Source: Stagnihabitans lacustris (GTDB lineage Bacteria; Pseudomonadota; Alphaproteobacteria; Rhodobacterales; Rhodobacteraceae). Taken from it: 64,000 bases of DNA. The stretch is from positions 35,105 to 99,104 of the forward strand of contig NZ_JAPDGS010000009.1 in assembly GCF_025950525.1 (NCBI RefSeq), given 5' to 3'. Under the pieces are notes generated by a model, which saw only the letters and a program-made list of their open reading frames with translations, searched no databases and was not told where the DNA came from. The position numbers and the translations under genes were made by a program. Positions 8,591 to 17,724 of this stretch are shown one piece after another (position 1 is the first letter of the stretch; the number at the start of each line of letters is the position of its first letter).

Positions 8591-9829
8591 ATGTGCGCCC
8601 CGTTTCAAATGTTCACCGGCCAAATCAAAGACGCTTTCCTGATTGACGCCCAGTCCGGGCCCGATGCCTTGCGCTGGAAAAAGCGCAAGGTCCTGAATGC
8701 CCTAAGGGAAACCTTCGGCATGGAGGTGGCCTTCATCTCGCGATTCGAGGCCGGGGATCGGGTTTTTGACGAGGTCGAAAGCAGCTTTGACTTCGATCCC
8801 CCCGGGGTTGCACGCGGGGCAAGGGGGCCGGCGCAGGGCAGCTATTGCCTCCGCGTCCTGGAGGGCGAGGTGCCCGCCCTGATCCATGACGCCCGCACGG
8901 TCGCTTCGGTGCAAGACATCGCCGCCACAAGGGACTGGCCCATCGGCGCCCATGTCTCGGTCCCGATCCGCCTGTCGAACGGGCGCTGTTTCGGGATGCT
9001 TTGCGCCTTTGGCCGCAAGCCTGACCTGACGCTGTCGCTGCGCGATCAGGCCATGTTCGAACTCTGCGCCGCCCTTCTGGCCCGCGATATCGAAACCTCG
9101 GCCCAGGCCGAGGATGCCGACCGCGACCCGCCGCTTCAGGCCGCCATTGCCGCGGGGGATTTCGCCTTTGCCCTGCAGCCGATCTTTGACATGGCCCGCG
9201 ACGCCCCCATCGGCTACGAACTGTTCACCCGCTTTGCCCCCGAATTCGGCCCGACCGAAGAGGTCTTTCGCCGCGCCAAATACCTGGATCTGATCCTTCC
9301 CCTGGAGGAGGTGATCCTTCAGCGCGCCCCCGAGGTTCTGGCCCTGATCCCGCCGCATGCCTTTCTGTCGCTGAACCTGTCGGTCTCAACCTTCGAGGAT
9401 TTCGACCCCGCGCCGCTTTTGGCCCAGGTGGGGCCCGGCCGCCTGGTGCTGGAACTGACCGAACACGAGCGTGTGGCCGATTACGCCAGCCTGGCCGCCC
9501 GGGTCGCGCGGGCCCAGGCCAGCGCGGTCCGGCTGGCCATCGACGATGTGGGGGCGGGCTATGCCTCGTTCCGCCATGTCATGCAGCTGCGCCCGGATAT
9601 CGTGAAGATCGACCGCGCGCTGATCTCGGGGATCGAGGGCTCGGCGGCGCAGGGCAGTTTTGTCGCGGCGCTGGCCGATTACGCCCGCGCCACCGGGACG
9701 CAAGTCATTGCCGAAGGGATCGAGCGGATCGAAGAGCGCGACTGGCTTTTGGCCCATGGCATCACCTGGGGGCAGGGATATTTGCTGGGCCGCCCGCAAA
9801 TGGTGCGGCCGGGGCTGGTCTTGGCCTAG
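8591..9829 (+). CDS. GAF-EAL cyclic-di-GMP phosphodiesterase-like protein
   Basis: A soluble protein of about 412 residues. Residues about 20-180 resemble a GAF sensor domain (HVSVPIRLSNGRCFGMLCAFG), and the C-terminal 230 residues form an EAL domain. The signature reads ELF in GYELFTRF, retaining the Glu. Metal and loop motifs IDDVGAGYASF and IAEGIE are present, so phosphodiesterase activity is plausible. The start is uncertain: ATG at 8591 (MCAPFQMF) or 8552 (MPARRLAL); neither has a strong ribosome site. It stands alone after the tRNA-Arg terminator, and a CtrA-like box lies upstream. Confidence 0.82.
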   Translation: MCAPFQMFTGQIKDAFLIDAQSGPDALRWKKRKVLNALRETFGMEVAFISRFEAGDRVFDEVESSFDFDPPGVARGARGPAQGSYCLRVLEGEVPALIHDARTVASVQDIAATRDWPIGAHVSVPIRLSNGRCFGMLCAFGRKPDLTLSLRDQAMFELCAALLARDIETSAQAEDADRDPPLQAAIAAGDFAFALQPIFDMARDAPIGYELFTRFAPEFGPTEEVFRRAKYLDLILPLEEVILQRAPEVLALIPPHAFLSLNLSVSTFEDFDPAPLLAQVGPGRLVLELTEHERVADYASLAARVARAQASAVRLAIDDVGAGYASFRHVMQLRPDIVKIDRALISGIEGSAAQGSFVAALADYARATGTQVIAEGIERIEERDWLLAHGITWGQGYLLGRPQMVRPGLVLA

Positions 9830-9850
9830 GTGCGGGCCTATCTTTGACGC

Positions 9851-10189
9851 ATGACCCGGTGGATGCGCCTTGTTGCGGCCCTGCTGATCGGCGTTCTGGC
9901 CTTTGCGCCGGTTCTGGCCGCTGCAGCCCATTGCGCCAAGATGACCGCCCCATTGCACCACGCCATGACCCATACGGGGGAACATCAGGCTGGGGCGTTT
10001 CAAACCGGGGCGCCGCAGGATGCCGGCCATGCCCTGCATCAGGCCTGCAAGATCCATTGCCAGATGGCCGCCGTGATCTGGCCCGCCGCGCCCGTGCCCG
10101 CCCGTGCGGTCACGACCTGGCCCCGGCCCGCGCTGGCCCTTGCCGCCTCGCGCATCACCAAACCGGAATCTCCGCCCCCCAAGGCCTGA
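9851..10189 (+). CDS. Small exported His/Met/Cys-rich protein, probably copper-related
   Basis: A 112-residue protein with a clear signal peptide (MTRWMRLVAALLIGVLAFAPVLAAAA). The mature part is rich in possible metal ligands: HCAKM, HHAMTH, then HQACKIHCQM. A proline-rich tail follows. I cannot name a family with confidence; it resembles the small copper-associated proteins that precede multicopper oxidase genes. The multicopper oxidase begins 34 bases downstream on the same strand, so they likely form an operon. A periplasmic copper-binding or delivery role is inference from ligand content and context. Confidence 0.6.
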   Translation: MTRWMRLVAALLIGVLAFAPVLAAAAHCAKMTAPLHHAMTHTGEHQAGAFQTGAPQDAGHALHQACKIHCQMAAVIWPAAPVPARAVTTWPRPALALAASRITKPESPPPKA

Positions 10190-10223
10190 CGGAACCCCGT
10201 CCCGTCACCCTTTACAGGAGGCC

Positions 10224-11618
10224 ATGATGCCCCAACTGACCCGCCGCGGCTTTATCGCCAGCGCCGCTTGCCTTGCCCTTTCTCCCCGTCCCGGCCTGGC
10301 CGCCACCCACAGCCTGACCGCCACGACCCGCGTCCTGGACATCAACGGCCGCGCGGCCACTGTCCTTGGCCTGGTCGATGCCCAGGGCCGCCCCGGCCTG
10401 ACGCTTGACCCCGGCGCGCGGTTTGCCGTCGACCTGACCAATGCGCTGGACATGGAAACCCTGATCCACTGGCATGGCCAGATCCCGCCCAATGCGCAGG
10501 ACGGCGTTCCCGGGATGCCCGCGCCCCTGCTGCGCCCCGGCGAGACGCGGTCCTATGACTTTGCCGCCCGCCCGGGCACGCATTGGATGCACGCCCATAT
10601 CCCCGCGCAAGAGGTGGGCCTTCTGGCCGCCCCCCTGATCGTCCGCGAGGCCACCGACCGGCAAGAGGTCACGCTTTTCCTGCATGATTTCTCGTTCACC
10701 CCGGCCGAAGAGGTCCTGGCCACGATCACCGGCGGCATGGCCATGGCGGGACATGACATGGGCGCGATGGATATGGAGGGGATGGGTCACGACATGTCCA
10801 AGATGGGCGGCATGGCCATGGACCTGAACGATTTCGACTTTGACGCCTATCTGGCCAATGACCGCACCCTGGATGACCCGCAGGTCGTGACCGTCGATCC
10901 CGATGCCGAGGTCCTTTTGCGCATCGTCAACGCGGGCTCGGCCACGGTCTTCTGGATCGACACCGGGGCGCTGACGGCGACGGTTTTGGCGGTGGATGGC
11001 GAAAAGGTCCAACCGCTGACCGGCACCCGCTTTGGCCTGGCGATGGGGCAGCGGCTGGACCTGGGGCTGAACATCCCACGCGGCGCCCATCCGATCCTGG
11101 CGCTGCGTGAAGGCGCAGTCGAGCGGACCGGGATCATCCTGGCCACGCCGGGGGCCAAGGTGGCCAAGGTCGCCCCGACCGGAGACCTGACGCCAGGCTG
11201 GAGCGACCTGACCCAGGAAAGCGCGCTGCGTGCCCTGGTGCCCCTGACGCCCCGCCCTGCCACCCAGACGCCGATGGTCATGCTGGGCGGGCAGATGATG
11301 CCCTATCGCTGGACGCTGGATGGCGCGGTCTGGGGCGACCACAAGCCCTTGCGGGCGACCTCGGGTCAGCGGGTCGAGGTCATGTTCCACAACATGTCGA
11401 TGATGTCCCACCCGATGCATCTGCATGGCCACAAGTTCCAAGTGGTCGACACTGGCGCAGGCCGCTTTGCCGGTGCGCTGCGCGACACGGTGCTTGTGCC
11501 GCCCATGGGCATGGTGACGGTGGCGCTGGACGCCGGCGAGGCCGCGTCCTGGATGCTGCATTGTCACCACATGGCGCATCTGGCCACGGGCATGATGACC
11601 GAGTTCATCGTGAGCTAG
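10224..11618 (+). CDS. Tat-exported multicopper oxidase (CopA/CueO-like)
   Basis: A 464-residue periplasmic copper enzyme. The N terminus has a twin-arginine signal (RRGFIASAACLAL). All copper-binding signatures are present: HWHG (H82, H84), HWMHAH, HPMHLHGH and the C-terminal HCHHMAHLATGMM carrying the type 1 Cys, His and Met. A Met/His-rich insert (about residues 172-200) is typical of cuprous oxidases that lower Cu(I) toxicity. CAGGAG precedes tandem ATGs at 10224 and 10227; either could be used. The stop shares a CTAG with the stop of the convergent P-type ATPase. Confidence 0.9.
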   Translation: MMPQLTRRGFIASAACLALSPRPGLAATHSLTATTRVLDINGRAATVLGLVDAQGRPGLTLDPGARFAVDLTNALDMETLIHWHGQIPPNAQDGVPGMPAPLLRPGETRSYDFAARPGTHWMHAHIPAQEVGLLAAPLIVREATDRQEVTLFLHDFSFTPAEEVLATITGGMAMAGHDMGAMDMEGMGHDMSKMGGMAMDLNDFDFDAYLANDRTLDDPQVVTVDPDAEVLLRIVNAGSATVFWIDTGALTATVLAVDGEKVQPLTGTRFGLAMGQRLDLGLNIPRGAHPILALREGAVERTGIILATPGAKVAKVAPTGDLTPGWSDLTQESALRALVPLTPRPATQTPMVMLGGQMMPYRWTLDGAVWGDHKPLRATSGQRVEVMFHNMSMMSHPMHLHGHKFQVVDTGAGRFAGALRDTVLVPPMGMVTVALDAGEAASWMLHCHHMAHLATGMMTEFIVS

Positions 11619-13483
11619 ACCTTGATCCGCAGCGCCCGCAGCGCGTTCAGGATCACGGCGACGTCGATGGCCTCTTGCGCAAGTGCGCCCTGCACGGGCG
11701 ACAAGAGGCCAAAGGCTGCTGCGACCTGGCCCAGCAGGGACAGGCCGATCCCCGCCGCCACGCTTTGCAGCGCAATCGCCCGAGCGCGGCGCGCGACGGT
11801 CAGCCCGCCTGCCAGCGGCTCCAGCCGGTCCACCAGCAGAACGACATCCGCCGCCTCTGCCGAGGCCGCAGCGCCCCGCGCCCCCATGGCCACGCCCACA
11901 TCGGCGGCGGCCAGCGCCGGGGCGTCGTTGACCCCGTCGCCCACCATCATCACCGGCCCGCGCGCCCGTTCCTCCGCCACCAGCGCCAGCTTGCCCGCGG
12001 GCGTCAGGTCGGCATGGACCGCGGTCAGCCCCAGCCCCTCGGTCAGCCGCGCAGCCACCGCCGCCCGGTCGCCCGTCGCCAGCACGATGCGGGCGATGCC
12101 GCCCTCGCGCAGGTGGCGCAGCAGCGGCCCCACCCCCTTGCGCAGCGGATCGGCCATCACCAGCCGCCCCGCCGTCTTGCCCCCCACCGCAACCGAGACC
12201 GTGACCGCGCCGGGCTCCACCCCCGCAAGCGCCAGTTGCCGCCCGGTGCGCGCGGCCACAAACGCCTCGCCGCCGACCAGCACGTCCTGACCGTCCACCC
12301 GGCCCGCGACACCTTCGCCCGCGAATTCCTGCACCTGTTCGGGCAGGGGCAGCACCAGGCCGCGCGCCCGGGCCTCGGCCACGATGGCCTGCGCCATCGG
12401 ATGCGTCGAGGCCTGATCCAGCGCCGCCGCCACCCGCAAGACCCCCGCAGCATCGCCACCGTCCAGCACGTGAATGGCGGTGATCTGCGGCCGCCCCTCG
12501 GTCAGGGTGCCGGTCTTGTCCAGGATCAGCGTGTGGATGCGGGCCATGGCCTCCAGTGCGGCGGCGCCCTTGATCAGCACGCCCAGTTGCGCCGCCCGGC
12601 TAAGCCCCGCAACCAAAGCCACCGGCACGGCCAGGATCAGCGGGCAGGGCGTCGCCACCACCAGCACCGCAACAGCCCGCACCGGATCGCCCGTCAGCCC
12701 CCAGGCCGCGCCCGCAATCGCAAGGCTAAGGCCCAGGAACCCCAGAGACCAGCGGTCGGCCAGCCGCGCCATCGGCGCCTTGGCCGCCCCGGCTGCCTGC
12801 ACCATCCGCAGGATGCCGGCATAGGTGCTGTCCGCCGCCGCCCGCGTGGCGGTCAGGTCAAAGGCCTCTCCGGCATTGGTCACGCCGCTCATCGTGGCCT
12901 GACCTTGGGACAGACGGCGGGGCAGGGGCTCTCCGGTCAGGGCAGAGGTGTCCAGCATGGCCATCGGGCTGGCCAGGGTGCCATCGACCGGCACCGTGGC
13001 GCCTTGGGCGATCAACAAAAGGTCGCCGGGGCGGATCGCGTCCAGCGGAATATCCTCCAGCGCGCCGTCCTTGTGGCGGGTGGCGGTGCGGGGGACGCGG
13101 GTCAGCAGGGCTTCCATCTCGGCCCGGGCGCGCGCGCTGGCGAAGGATTCAAGGAAGGTGCCGCCGGAATACATGACCGCCACGACCGAGGCCGCCAAGG
13201 GCTCGCCAAAGGCCAGGGCCGCCGACATCGACAGGGCGGCGAGGATATCAAGCCCCACCTCTCCGCGCGCCAGGCTGCGCAGGATTTCGACCACCAGGGC
13301 GGCCAGGACGGGCAGGGTGGCGGCTTGCCAGGCCAGAGGGGCCGCGGGCTGGCCCCAAAGCGCCAGCCCCGCCAGCAATCCGGCGAGGGCGATCAACAGC
13401 AGGGCGGTTTTCAATTGGTCGGCAGGATTGCGCGGCAAAGGTGGCTCCGGGTCAGGTCGGTCCAGCTTGGCACGGAAATGCAA
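11615..13483 (-). CDS. P1B-type heavy-metal ATPase without N-terminal metal-binding domain
   Basis: A 622-residue membrane pump with the actuator LTGEP (182-186), phosphorylation site DKTGT (D322) and THPMA (H361), the His-Pro signature of the P1B class. The hinge GDGVNDAP is also present. The metal-site motif in the membrane helix is TPCP (278-281), not the CPC of classical Cu/Zn exporters, and no HMA domain precedes it. The metal is therefore uncertain. Position opposite the multicopper oxidase suggests copper or another transition metal. The only in-frame start of the full ORF is TTG at 13483, immediately beside a perfect palindrome and without a ribosome site, so a later start such as the TTG near 13416 is possible. 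Confidence 0.85.
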   Translation of the reverse strand: MHFRAKLDRPDPEPPLPRNPADQLKTALLLIALAGLLAGLALWGQPAAPLAWQAATLPVLAALVVEILRSLARGEVGLDILAALSMSAALAFGEPLAASVVAVMYSGGTFLESFASARARAEMEALLTRVPRTATRHKDGALEDIPLDAIRPGDLLLIAQGATVPVDGTLASPMAMLDTSALTGEPLPRRLSQGQATMSGVTNAGEAFDLTATRAAADSTYAGILRMVQAAGAAKAPMARLADRWSLGFLGLSLAIAGAAWGLTGDPVRAVAVLVVATPCPLILAVPVALVAGLSRAAQLGVLIKGAAALEAMARIHTLILDKTGTLTEGRPQITAIHVLDGGDAAGVLRVAAALDQASTHPMAQAIVAEARARGLVLPLPEQVQEFAGEGVAGRVDGQDVLVGGEAFVAARTGRQLALAGVEPGAVTVSVAVGGKTAGRLVMADPLRKGVGPLLRHLREGGIARIVLATGDRAAVAARLTEGLGLTAVHADLTPAGKLALVAEERARGPVMMVGDGVNDAPALAAADVGVAMGARGAAASAEAADVVLLVDRLEPLAGGLTVARRARAIALQSVAAGIGLSLLGQVAAAFGLLSPVQGALAQEAIDVAVILNALRALRIKV

Positions 13484-13513
13484 CGGCGAGGTTGATGAAT
13501 ATCAACCTCGCCG
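13484..13513 (-). promoter_or_regulatory. FNR/FnrL-type box inside a perfect 13-bp palindrome
   Basis: The centre reads TTGATGAATATCAA on the plus strand and TTGATATTCATCAA on the minus, an exact match to the FNR-family consensus TTGAT-N4-ATCAA. The symmetry extends outward to 13 base pairs per arm (CGGCGAGGTTGAT). It touches the annotated TTG start of the P-type ATPase, so it could control that gene. The long arms also allow an RNA hairpin, and a transcription-end role cannot be excluded. Confidence 0.5.
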
Positions 13514-13526
13514 CAAGAGTAGGGCG

Positions 13527-13544
13527 GGTTTCAACCCGCCGCGG
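13527..13544 (-). terminator. Hairpin downstream of the sorting-tail gene
   Basis: GGCGGGTTT and AACCCGCC form a compact hairpin five bases after the stop of the VPLPA-tail gene on the minus strand. There is no T-run after it, so it is a weak terminator candidate. Confidence 0.45.
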
Positions 13545-13548
13545 GGTC

Positions 13549-14235
13549 TCAGGCCTTGCGGCGACGCAGGGCCGCGATCCCGGCGATACCAGCCAACAGC
13601 AGCGGCGCCGAAGCGGGCACCGGCACGGTCGGGACGGTGCCGCCAAGCTCTGCCTCGGTCAGGGCGCCGTTATAGACCTTCACGTAGTCCAAAGCACCGG
13701 CCGAAGCCTCGCCCTGCCTGGTCACGAAGTCGTCTTCGACCATGACGAAAGTGCTAAGCGCCCCGGGAAGGCCCGTGCCGCCCGCCGGAGCAAAGCTCCA
13801 CTGCAAGGCGCCGTTCACATAGCCCTTGGCGGTGGTGCCGTCATAGGTCAGCGCGGCCACGAAATCCGTCGCGGCCAGGATGGTGATCGGGCTGACGAAA
13901 GCGACGTTGTAGTAGTTCAGCGTGCCGCCCAGGTTATAGAACCCGTTGTCGCTGCCCAGACCCGACAGGTCGATCAGCTTGCGATAGCCGTTGGTCTCGC
14001 CGATCTGGCCTTTGAAGACGATGGACCAGGCGGTCAGGGTCGACCCAAGGGAAACGGTCAGGCCCTGGTTCTTGGCAAAGCTATACAGACCCGAACCCAC
14101 GGTGCCGGAGCCAGTGGCCGTGGCCGTCCCGGCGTTGGTCAGGCCGGAGGCGAAGGTGAATTCGTCGGTCAGCGTGGCGGCCGAGACCGGCAGGGCCAGG
14201 GTCGCAAGCAGGGCAGTCAAAGAAAGAAGGCGCAT
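13549..14235 (-). CDS. Secreted LamG-like protein with VPLPA-type C-terminal sorting tail
   Basis: A 228-residue protein with a signal peptide (MRLLSLTALLATLALPVSA). Its beta-rich body resembles a LamG/concanavalin-like fold (SIVFKGQIGETNGYRKLIDL, GYVNGALQWSF, DYVKVYNGALTEAEL). The tail has VPVPASAPLLLAGIAGIAALRRRKA: a VPxPA motif, a hydrophobic helix and a basic end. Such tails are processed by exosortase-type systems, in Rhodobacterales commonly the VPLPA subtype. No exosortase gene is in the window. AAAGGAACC precedes the ATG. It is probably surface-attached or released; the ligand is unknown. Confidence 0.85.
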   Translation of the reverse strand: MRLLSLTALLATLALPVSAATLTDEFTFASGLTNAGTATATGSGTVGSGLYSFAKNQGLTVSLGSTLTAWSIVFKGQIGETNGYRKLIDLSGLGSDNGFYNLGGTLNYYNVAFVSPITILAATDFVAALTYDGTTAKGYVNGALQWSFAPAGGTGLPGALSTFVMVEDDFVTRQGEASAGALDYVKVYNGALTEAELGGTVPTVPVPASAPLLLAGIAGIAALRRRKA

Positions 14236-14376
14236 GGAGGTTCCTTTACTCGAATTAAGACGAAGGCAAATTAACCTTTAGGTATCATGGATCGTGCAGT
14301 CGCAGCGTGAAATTCTCATGAACCTTTTCATCGGCTTGCAATTGTTTCCATATTGGAACCGGTGGATTTGGCCAAA

Positions 14377-14413
14377 GGAAAGGGCGGCGACCCTGCGGCC
14401 CCGCCCCTTTCCC
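14377..14413 (-). terminator. Probable terminator of ftsK
   Basis: On the minus strand, beginning about 20 bases after the ftsK stop, GGGAAAGGGGCGG can pair with CCGCCCTTTCC around a GC-rich loop, ending in CCTTT. The pairing has a one-base bulge. Confidence 0.6.
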
Positions 14414-14432
14414 AACCGGGCCCCGTCGCGGC

Positions 14433-17400
14433 TTAGCGCTCCTCGATCAGGATCTCCCGCTTGCCCACATGGTTCGCTGCCGTGACCACGCTGTTTTCCT
14501 CCATCTGCTCGACCAGCCTTGCGGCCTTCTGATACCCAATCGCCAGTTTGCGCTGGATATAGCTCGTCGAGCACTTCCGGTCGCGCGCCACAATCGCCAC
14601 GGCCTGATCGTAAAGGCTGTCGTCCGATCCATCGGCGCCCAGACCCAGCAGCGTGTCGATCTCGGCGGCCTCGGCGTCCTCGGGGCCCTCGACCACGCCG
14701 GACATATATTGCGGCGGGCCATAGCTCTTCAGATGGGCGACGATCTCTTCGACCTCTTCATCGCTGACAAAGGGCCCATGGATGCGCGTGATCCGCGCGC
14801 CACCGGCCATATACAGCATGTCGCCCTGACCCAGCAGCTGTTCGGCCCCCTGTTCGCCCAGGATCGTGCGGCTGTCGATCTTTGACGTGACCTGAAACGA
14901 GATCCGGGTGGGGAAGTTCGCCTTGATCGTGCCGGTGATCACATCGACCGAAGGCCGCTGCGTCGCCATGATCAGGTGGATGCCAGAGGCCCGCGCCATC
15001 TGCGCCAGGCGCTGGATGCAGGCCTCGATTTCCTTGCCTGCCACCATCATCAGGTCGGCCATTTCGTCGACGACGACCACGATATAGGGGATGGCGACCG
15101 GGGCGAATTCGTCGGTTTCAAACACGGGCTCGCCGGTGTTTTCGTCGAACCCGGTCTGGATCGTGCGCTTGAACATCTCGCCCTTGGACAGCGCCTCGCG
15201 GACGCGGCCGTTATAGCCTTCGATGTTGCGGACGCCCATCTTGGACATCTTGCGGTAACGGTCCTCCATTTCACTGACGACCCATTTCAGCGCGACGACG
15301 GCCTTTTTCGGGTCGGTCACAACGGGGGAAAGCAGATGCGGGATGCCGTCATAGACCGACAGTTCCAGCATCTTGGGGTCGATCATGATCAGGCGACATT
15401 CTTCCGGCGTCAGCTTATACAGCAGGCTGAGGATCATCGTGTTGATCGCCACTGACTTGCCCGAACCCGTGGTCCCGGCAATCAGAAGGTGGGGCATCTT
15501 GGCCAGGTTCGCTATCACCGGCTCGCCGCCGATGTCCTTGCCCAGGGCCAAAGGCAGACGCAACGAGCTGTCGCCAAACTCTCGCGCCGACAGGATTTCC
15601 CGCAGCACGACCTTTTCACGGGTCGCATTGGGCAGTTCGATGCCGATGACGGTGCGGCCCGGAACGGTGGAAACCCGGGCGGACAGGGCGCTCATGCTGC
15701 GGGCGATGTCATCCGACAGGCCGATGACGCGGCTGGCCTTCAGGCCCGGCGCCGGCTCCAGCTCATACATCGTCACGACGGGGCCGGGGCGGACCGAGGT
15801 GATCTCGCCGCGCACGCCGTAGTCATCCAGCACGTTTTCCAACATGCGGGCGTTTTCTTCCAGCGCCTCGGTGGACAGCTGGTTGCGCGTGACGGTCGAG
15901 GCCGAGGTCAAAAGCGACAGGGGCGGCAGTTCATAGGTCGAGACCTGGTCTTCAAAGCGCAGCCGGGGTTGCTCTTCGGCGATGGCCTGGCGCGAGGGCG
16001 CGGGCTTTTTTGTCACGGCCTGCACCAAAGGCGCGGCAGGGCGGGTGGCCACCAGCGGCGGACGTTTTACGGGGGCCACCGGGGTCGGGTCGTAATCCGG
16101 CTCCCAATCGGCCGAGACCTCGTCGGGCCAATCGGCGCCGATGGGGGCGTCAAGATCGCCCGCCTCGGCGGCGGTCAGGTCGTGACCCGTGAAACCCGTG
16201 GCCGCGAAACCAGTGGCCGCATGGTCTTGGGCCGCCATATCCGGCGCCCCGAAGTCCTCGGACTCATAGGCGGCCATCCCGTAATCGTCATCCGTGCCGG
16301 TGTCTTGGCTGATGGAAACGCTGTCCTCGGCGTCCGTGGCCCAGTCGGCAGAGCGCGGTTGGGCGCCCGGCGCGGCGGTCCAGTCGGCAGGCTGCGCGGT
16401 CATCTGGCCCGCCTCCGCGCGCGGCTTGGTCAGGGGCGGTTCGGCCATGCGGCGCGGGGCCTCGGCGACCGGCGCGGGGCGCGAGGCCACCAGCCCGGCC
16501 GCAGCCGCCACGGCGGTCTTGATCACCAGCGGTTGCGGGCTGCGGGGCAGGGGGGGCTTGGCTGTGGGCCGGGTCATCCCCGGTTCACGCCGCGCCGCGA
16601 TGGCGGCCGAGATCGGCGACATGTCGGACAGGGCCACGGGCTCGGCCGTCCGCGCCCGGATCACGGACGAAATCCGCGCCTTGATCCGGTCCTCCGAGGG
16701 CGCCTCAAGATCGGCCGACAAGGGCGGCTCGATCAACTCGGGCTCGGGTTCGGGCGCGCGGCGGATGATCTGCGGCAGGCGCGACAGCAGCGACCGCGGC
16801 TCTTCGTCGTCAACCACAGGGGCCACGGCGCGGGGCTCTGCGCGCAGGGCACCGGGCTTGGCGCCCAGCTTTTCCGGTCGCGAATAGGCGGTCGCCTCGT
16901 CGTCCTCTTCGGCATGGGTCATGCGGGCGGTGCCCACCGCCTGCGCCTTGGCCGCCTGCCGGGCTGCCAGCCGCTCGGACCGTTCCGCCTCGGCGCGCGA
17001 GGCCGCTTCGGCGCGGCGCTCGGCCATCCGCGCGCCCAAGGTCGAGGCCGCAGCGACCGACCCCACCGCCCCCTTGCCCAAAAGCTGCATCAGGCTGTGA
17101 TAGCCAAAGATCAGCCCCAGGCCCAGGAAGCCGCCAATCCGCGCCAGTTCCCGCAGCGAAAACCCGGTGACAAACAGGAACATCGCGACGAAGGCCAGGG
17201 CCGAGATCAGCGACAGGACCTTGACCGCAAAGACCGTGGTCCCCGGGATGATGGTCAGAAGGCTGAGGGCGATCGTGTCGCCGAAGAGCCCGCCCAGGCC
17301 AAAGGCATGCGGCCAGTCCGCATCCGGCACCAGGGTCGCGGCATAGATCGACCCCAAGGCCACCGCCAGCACGGCAAAGACCACGCGGCTGACCGCCCGG

Positions 17401-17717
17401 TCGGCGCCGACATGGGCCGCAAAGCGCACACCCCAGGCGCAGAGCACCGCCGGAATCCCCCAGGCGCCGAGGCCCCCCACCGTCATCAAGGTCGAGGCCA
17501 TGGCCGCGCCCAGCCGCCCCAACGCATTGTTCACCGGCTCGTCCGAAGACACCATCCAACCGGGGTCCGAGGGCGAATAGGACAACAGCATCAGCGCAAA
17601 GGCAAAGCTGACCGCGATCAGCGCCAGGCCGAAAAGCTCTCGCCCCCGGCGTTCCAGCATGGCTTGGACGCGTTGGTCAAGGAGCGGGTCGCGCTGTCGG
17701 GACTGATAGGACGCCAT
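14433..17717 (-). CDS. ftsK: DNA translocase FtsK
   Basis: FtsK is the divisome-associated DNA pump that clears the chromosome terminus and activates XerCD. The 1094-residue protein has four N-terminal membrane segments (about 20-190) and a long linker rich in Ala, Pro, Glu and Arg. The motor domain carries Walker A GTTGSGKS and Walker [12 protein letters not shown]. The C-terminal gamma winged helix ([20 protein letters not shown]) binds KOPS sites. The ATG at 17717 follows GAGGTTCAA; a longer in-frame start at 17753 would overlap the upstream gene. It lies seven bases after the aminotransferase stop, so the two are co-transcribed. Confidence 0.96.
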   Translation of the reverse strand: MASYQSRQRDPLLDQRVQAMLERRGRELFGLALIAVSFAFALMLLSYSPSDPGWMVSSDEPVNNALGRLGAAMASTLMTVGGLGAWGIPAVLCAWGVRFAAHVGADRAVSRVVFAVLAVALGSIYAATLVPDADWPHAFGLGGLFGDTIALSLLTIIPGTTVFAVKVLSLISALAFVAMFLFVTGFSLRELARIGGFLGLGLIFGYHSLMQLLGKGAVGSVAAASTLGARMAERRAEAASRAEAERSERLAARQAAKAQAVGTARMTHAEEDDEATAYSRPEKLGAKPGALRAEPRAVAPVVDDEEPRSLLSRLPQIIRRAPEPEPELIEPPLSADLEAPSEDRIKARISSVIRARTAEPVALSDMSPISAAIAARREPGMTRPTAKPPLPRSPQPLVIKTAVAAAAGLVASRPAPVAEAPRRMAEPPLTKPRAEAGQMTAQPADWTAAPGAQPRSADWATDAEDSVSISQDTGTDDDYGMAAYESEDFGAPDMAAQDHAATGFAATGFTGHDLTAAEAGDLDAPIGADWPDEVSADWEPDYDPTPVAPVKRPPLVATRPAAPLVQAVTKKPAPSRQAIAEEQPRLRFEDQVSTYELPPLSLLTSASTVTRNQLSTEALEENARMLENVLDDYGVRGEITSVRPGPVVTMYELEPAPGLKASRVIGLSDDIARSMSALSARVSTVPGRTVIGIELPNATREKVVLREILSAREFGDSSLRLPLALGKDIGGEPVIANLAKMPHLLIAGTTGSGKSVAINTMILSLLYKLTPEECRLIMIDPKMLELSVYDGIPHLLSPVVTDPKKAVVALKWVVSEMEDRYRKMSKMGVRNIEGYNGRVREALSKGEMFKRTIQTGFDENTGEPVFETDEFAPVAIPYIVVVVDEMADLMMVAGKEIEACIQRLAQMARASGIHLIMATQRPSVDVITGTIKANFPTRISFQVTSKIDSRTILGEQGAEQLLGQGDMLYMAGGARITRIHGPFVSDEEVEEIVAHLKSYGPPQYMSGVVEGPEDAEAAEIDTLLGLGADGSDDSLYDQAVAIVARDRKCSTSYIQRKLAIGYQKAARLVEQMEENSVVTAANHVGKREILIEER

Positions 17718-17724
17718 TTGAACC

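Noticed and set aside
11615..13483. The P-type ATPase as CcoI/FixI of cytochrome oxidase assembly
   Set aside because: An FNR box nearby suggested it, but there are no ccoGHS genes, the N-terminal metal domain is missing and the metal motif is TPCP.
11561..13495. A long plus-strand ORF of 644 codons opposite the P-type ATPase
   Set aside because: Composition typical of a GC-rich shadow frame; the opposite strand has DKTGT, LTGEP and GDGVNDAP.
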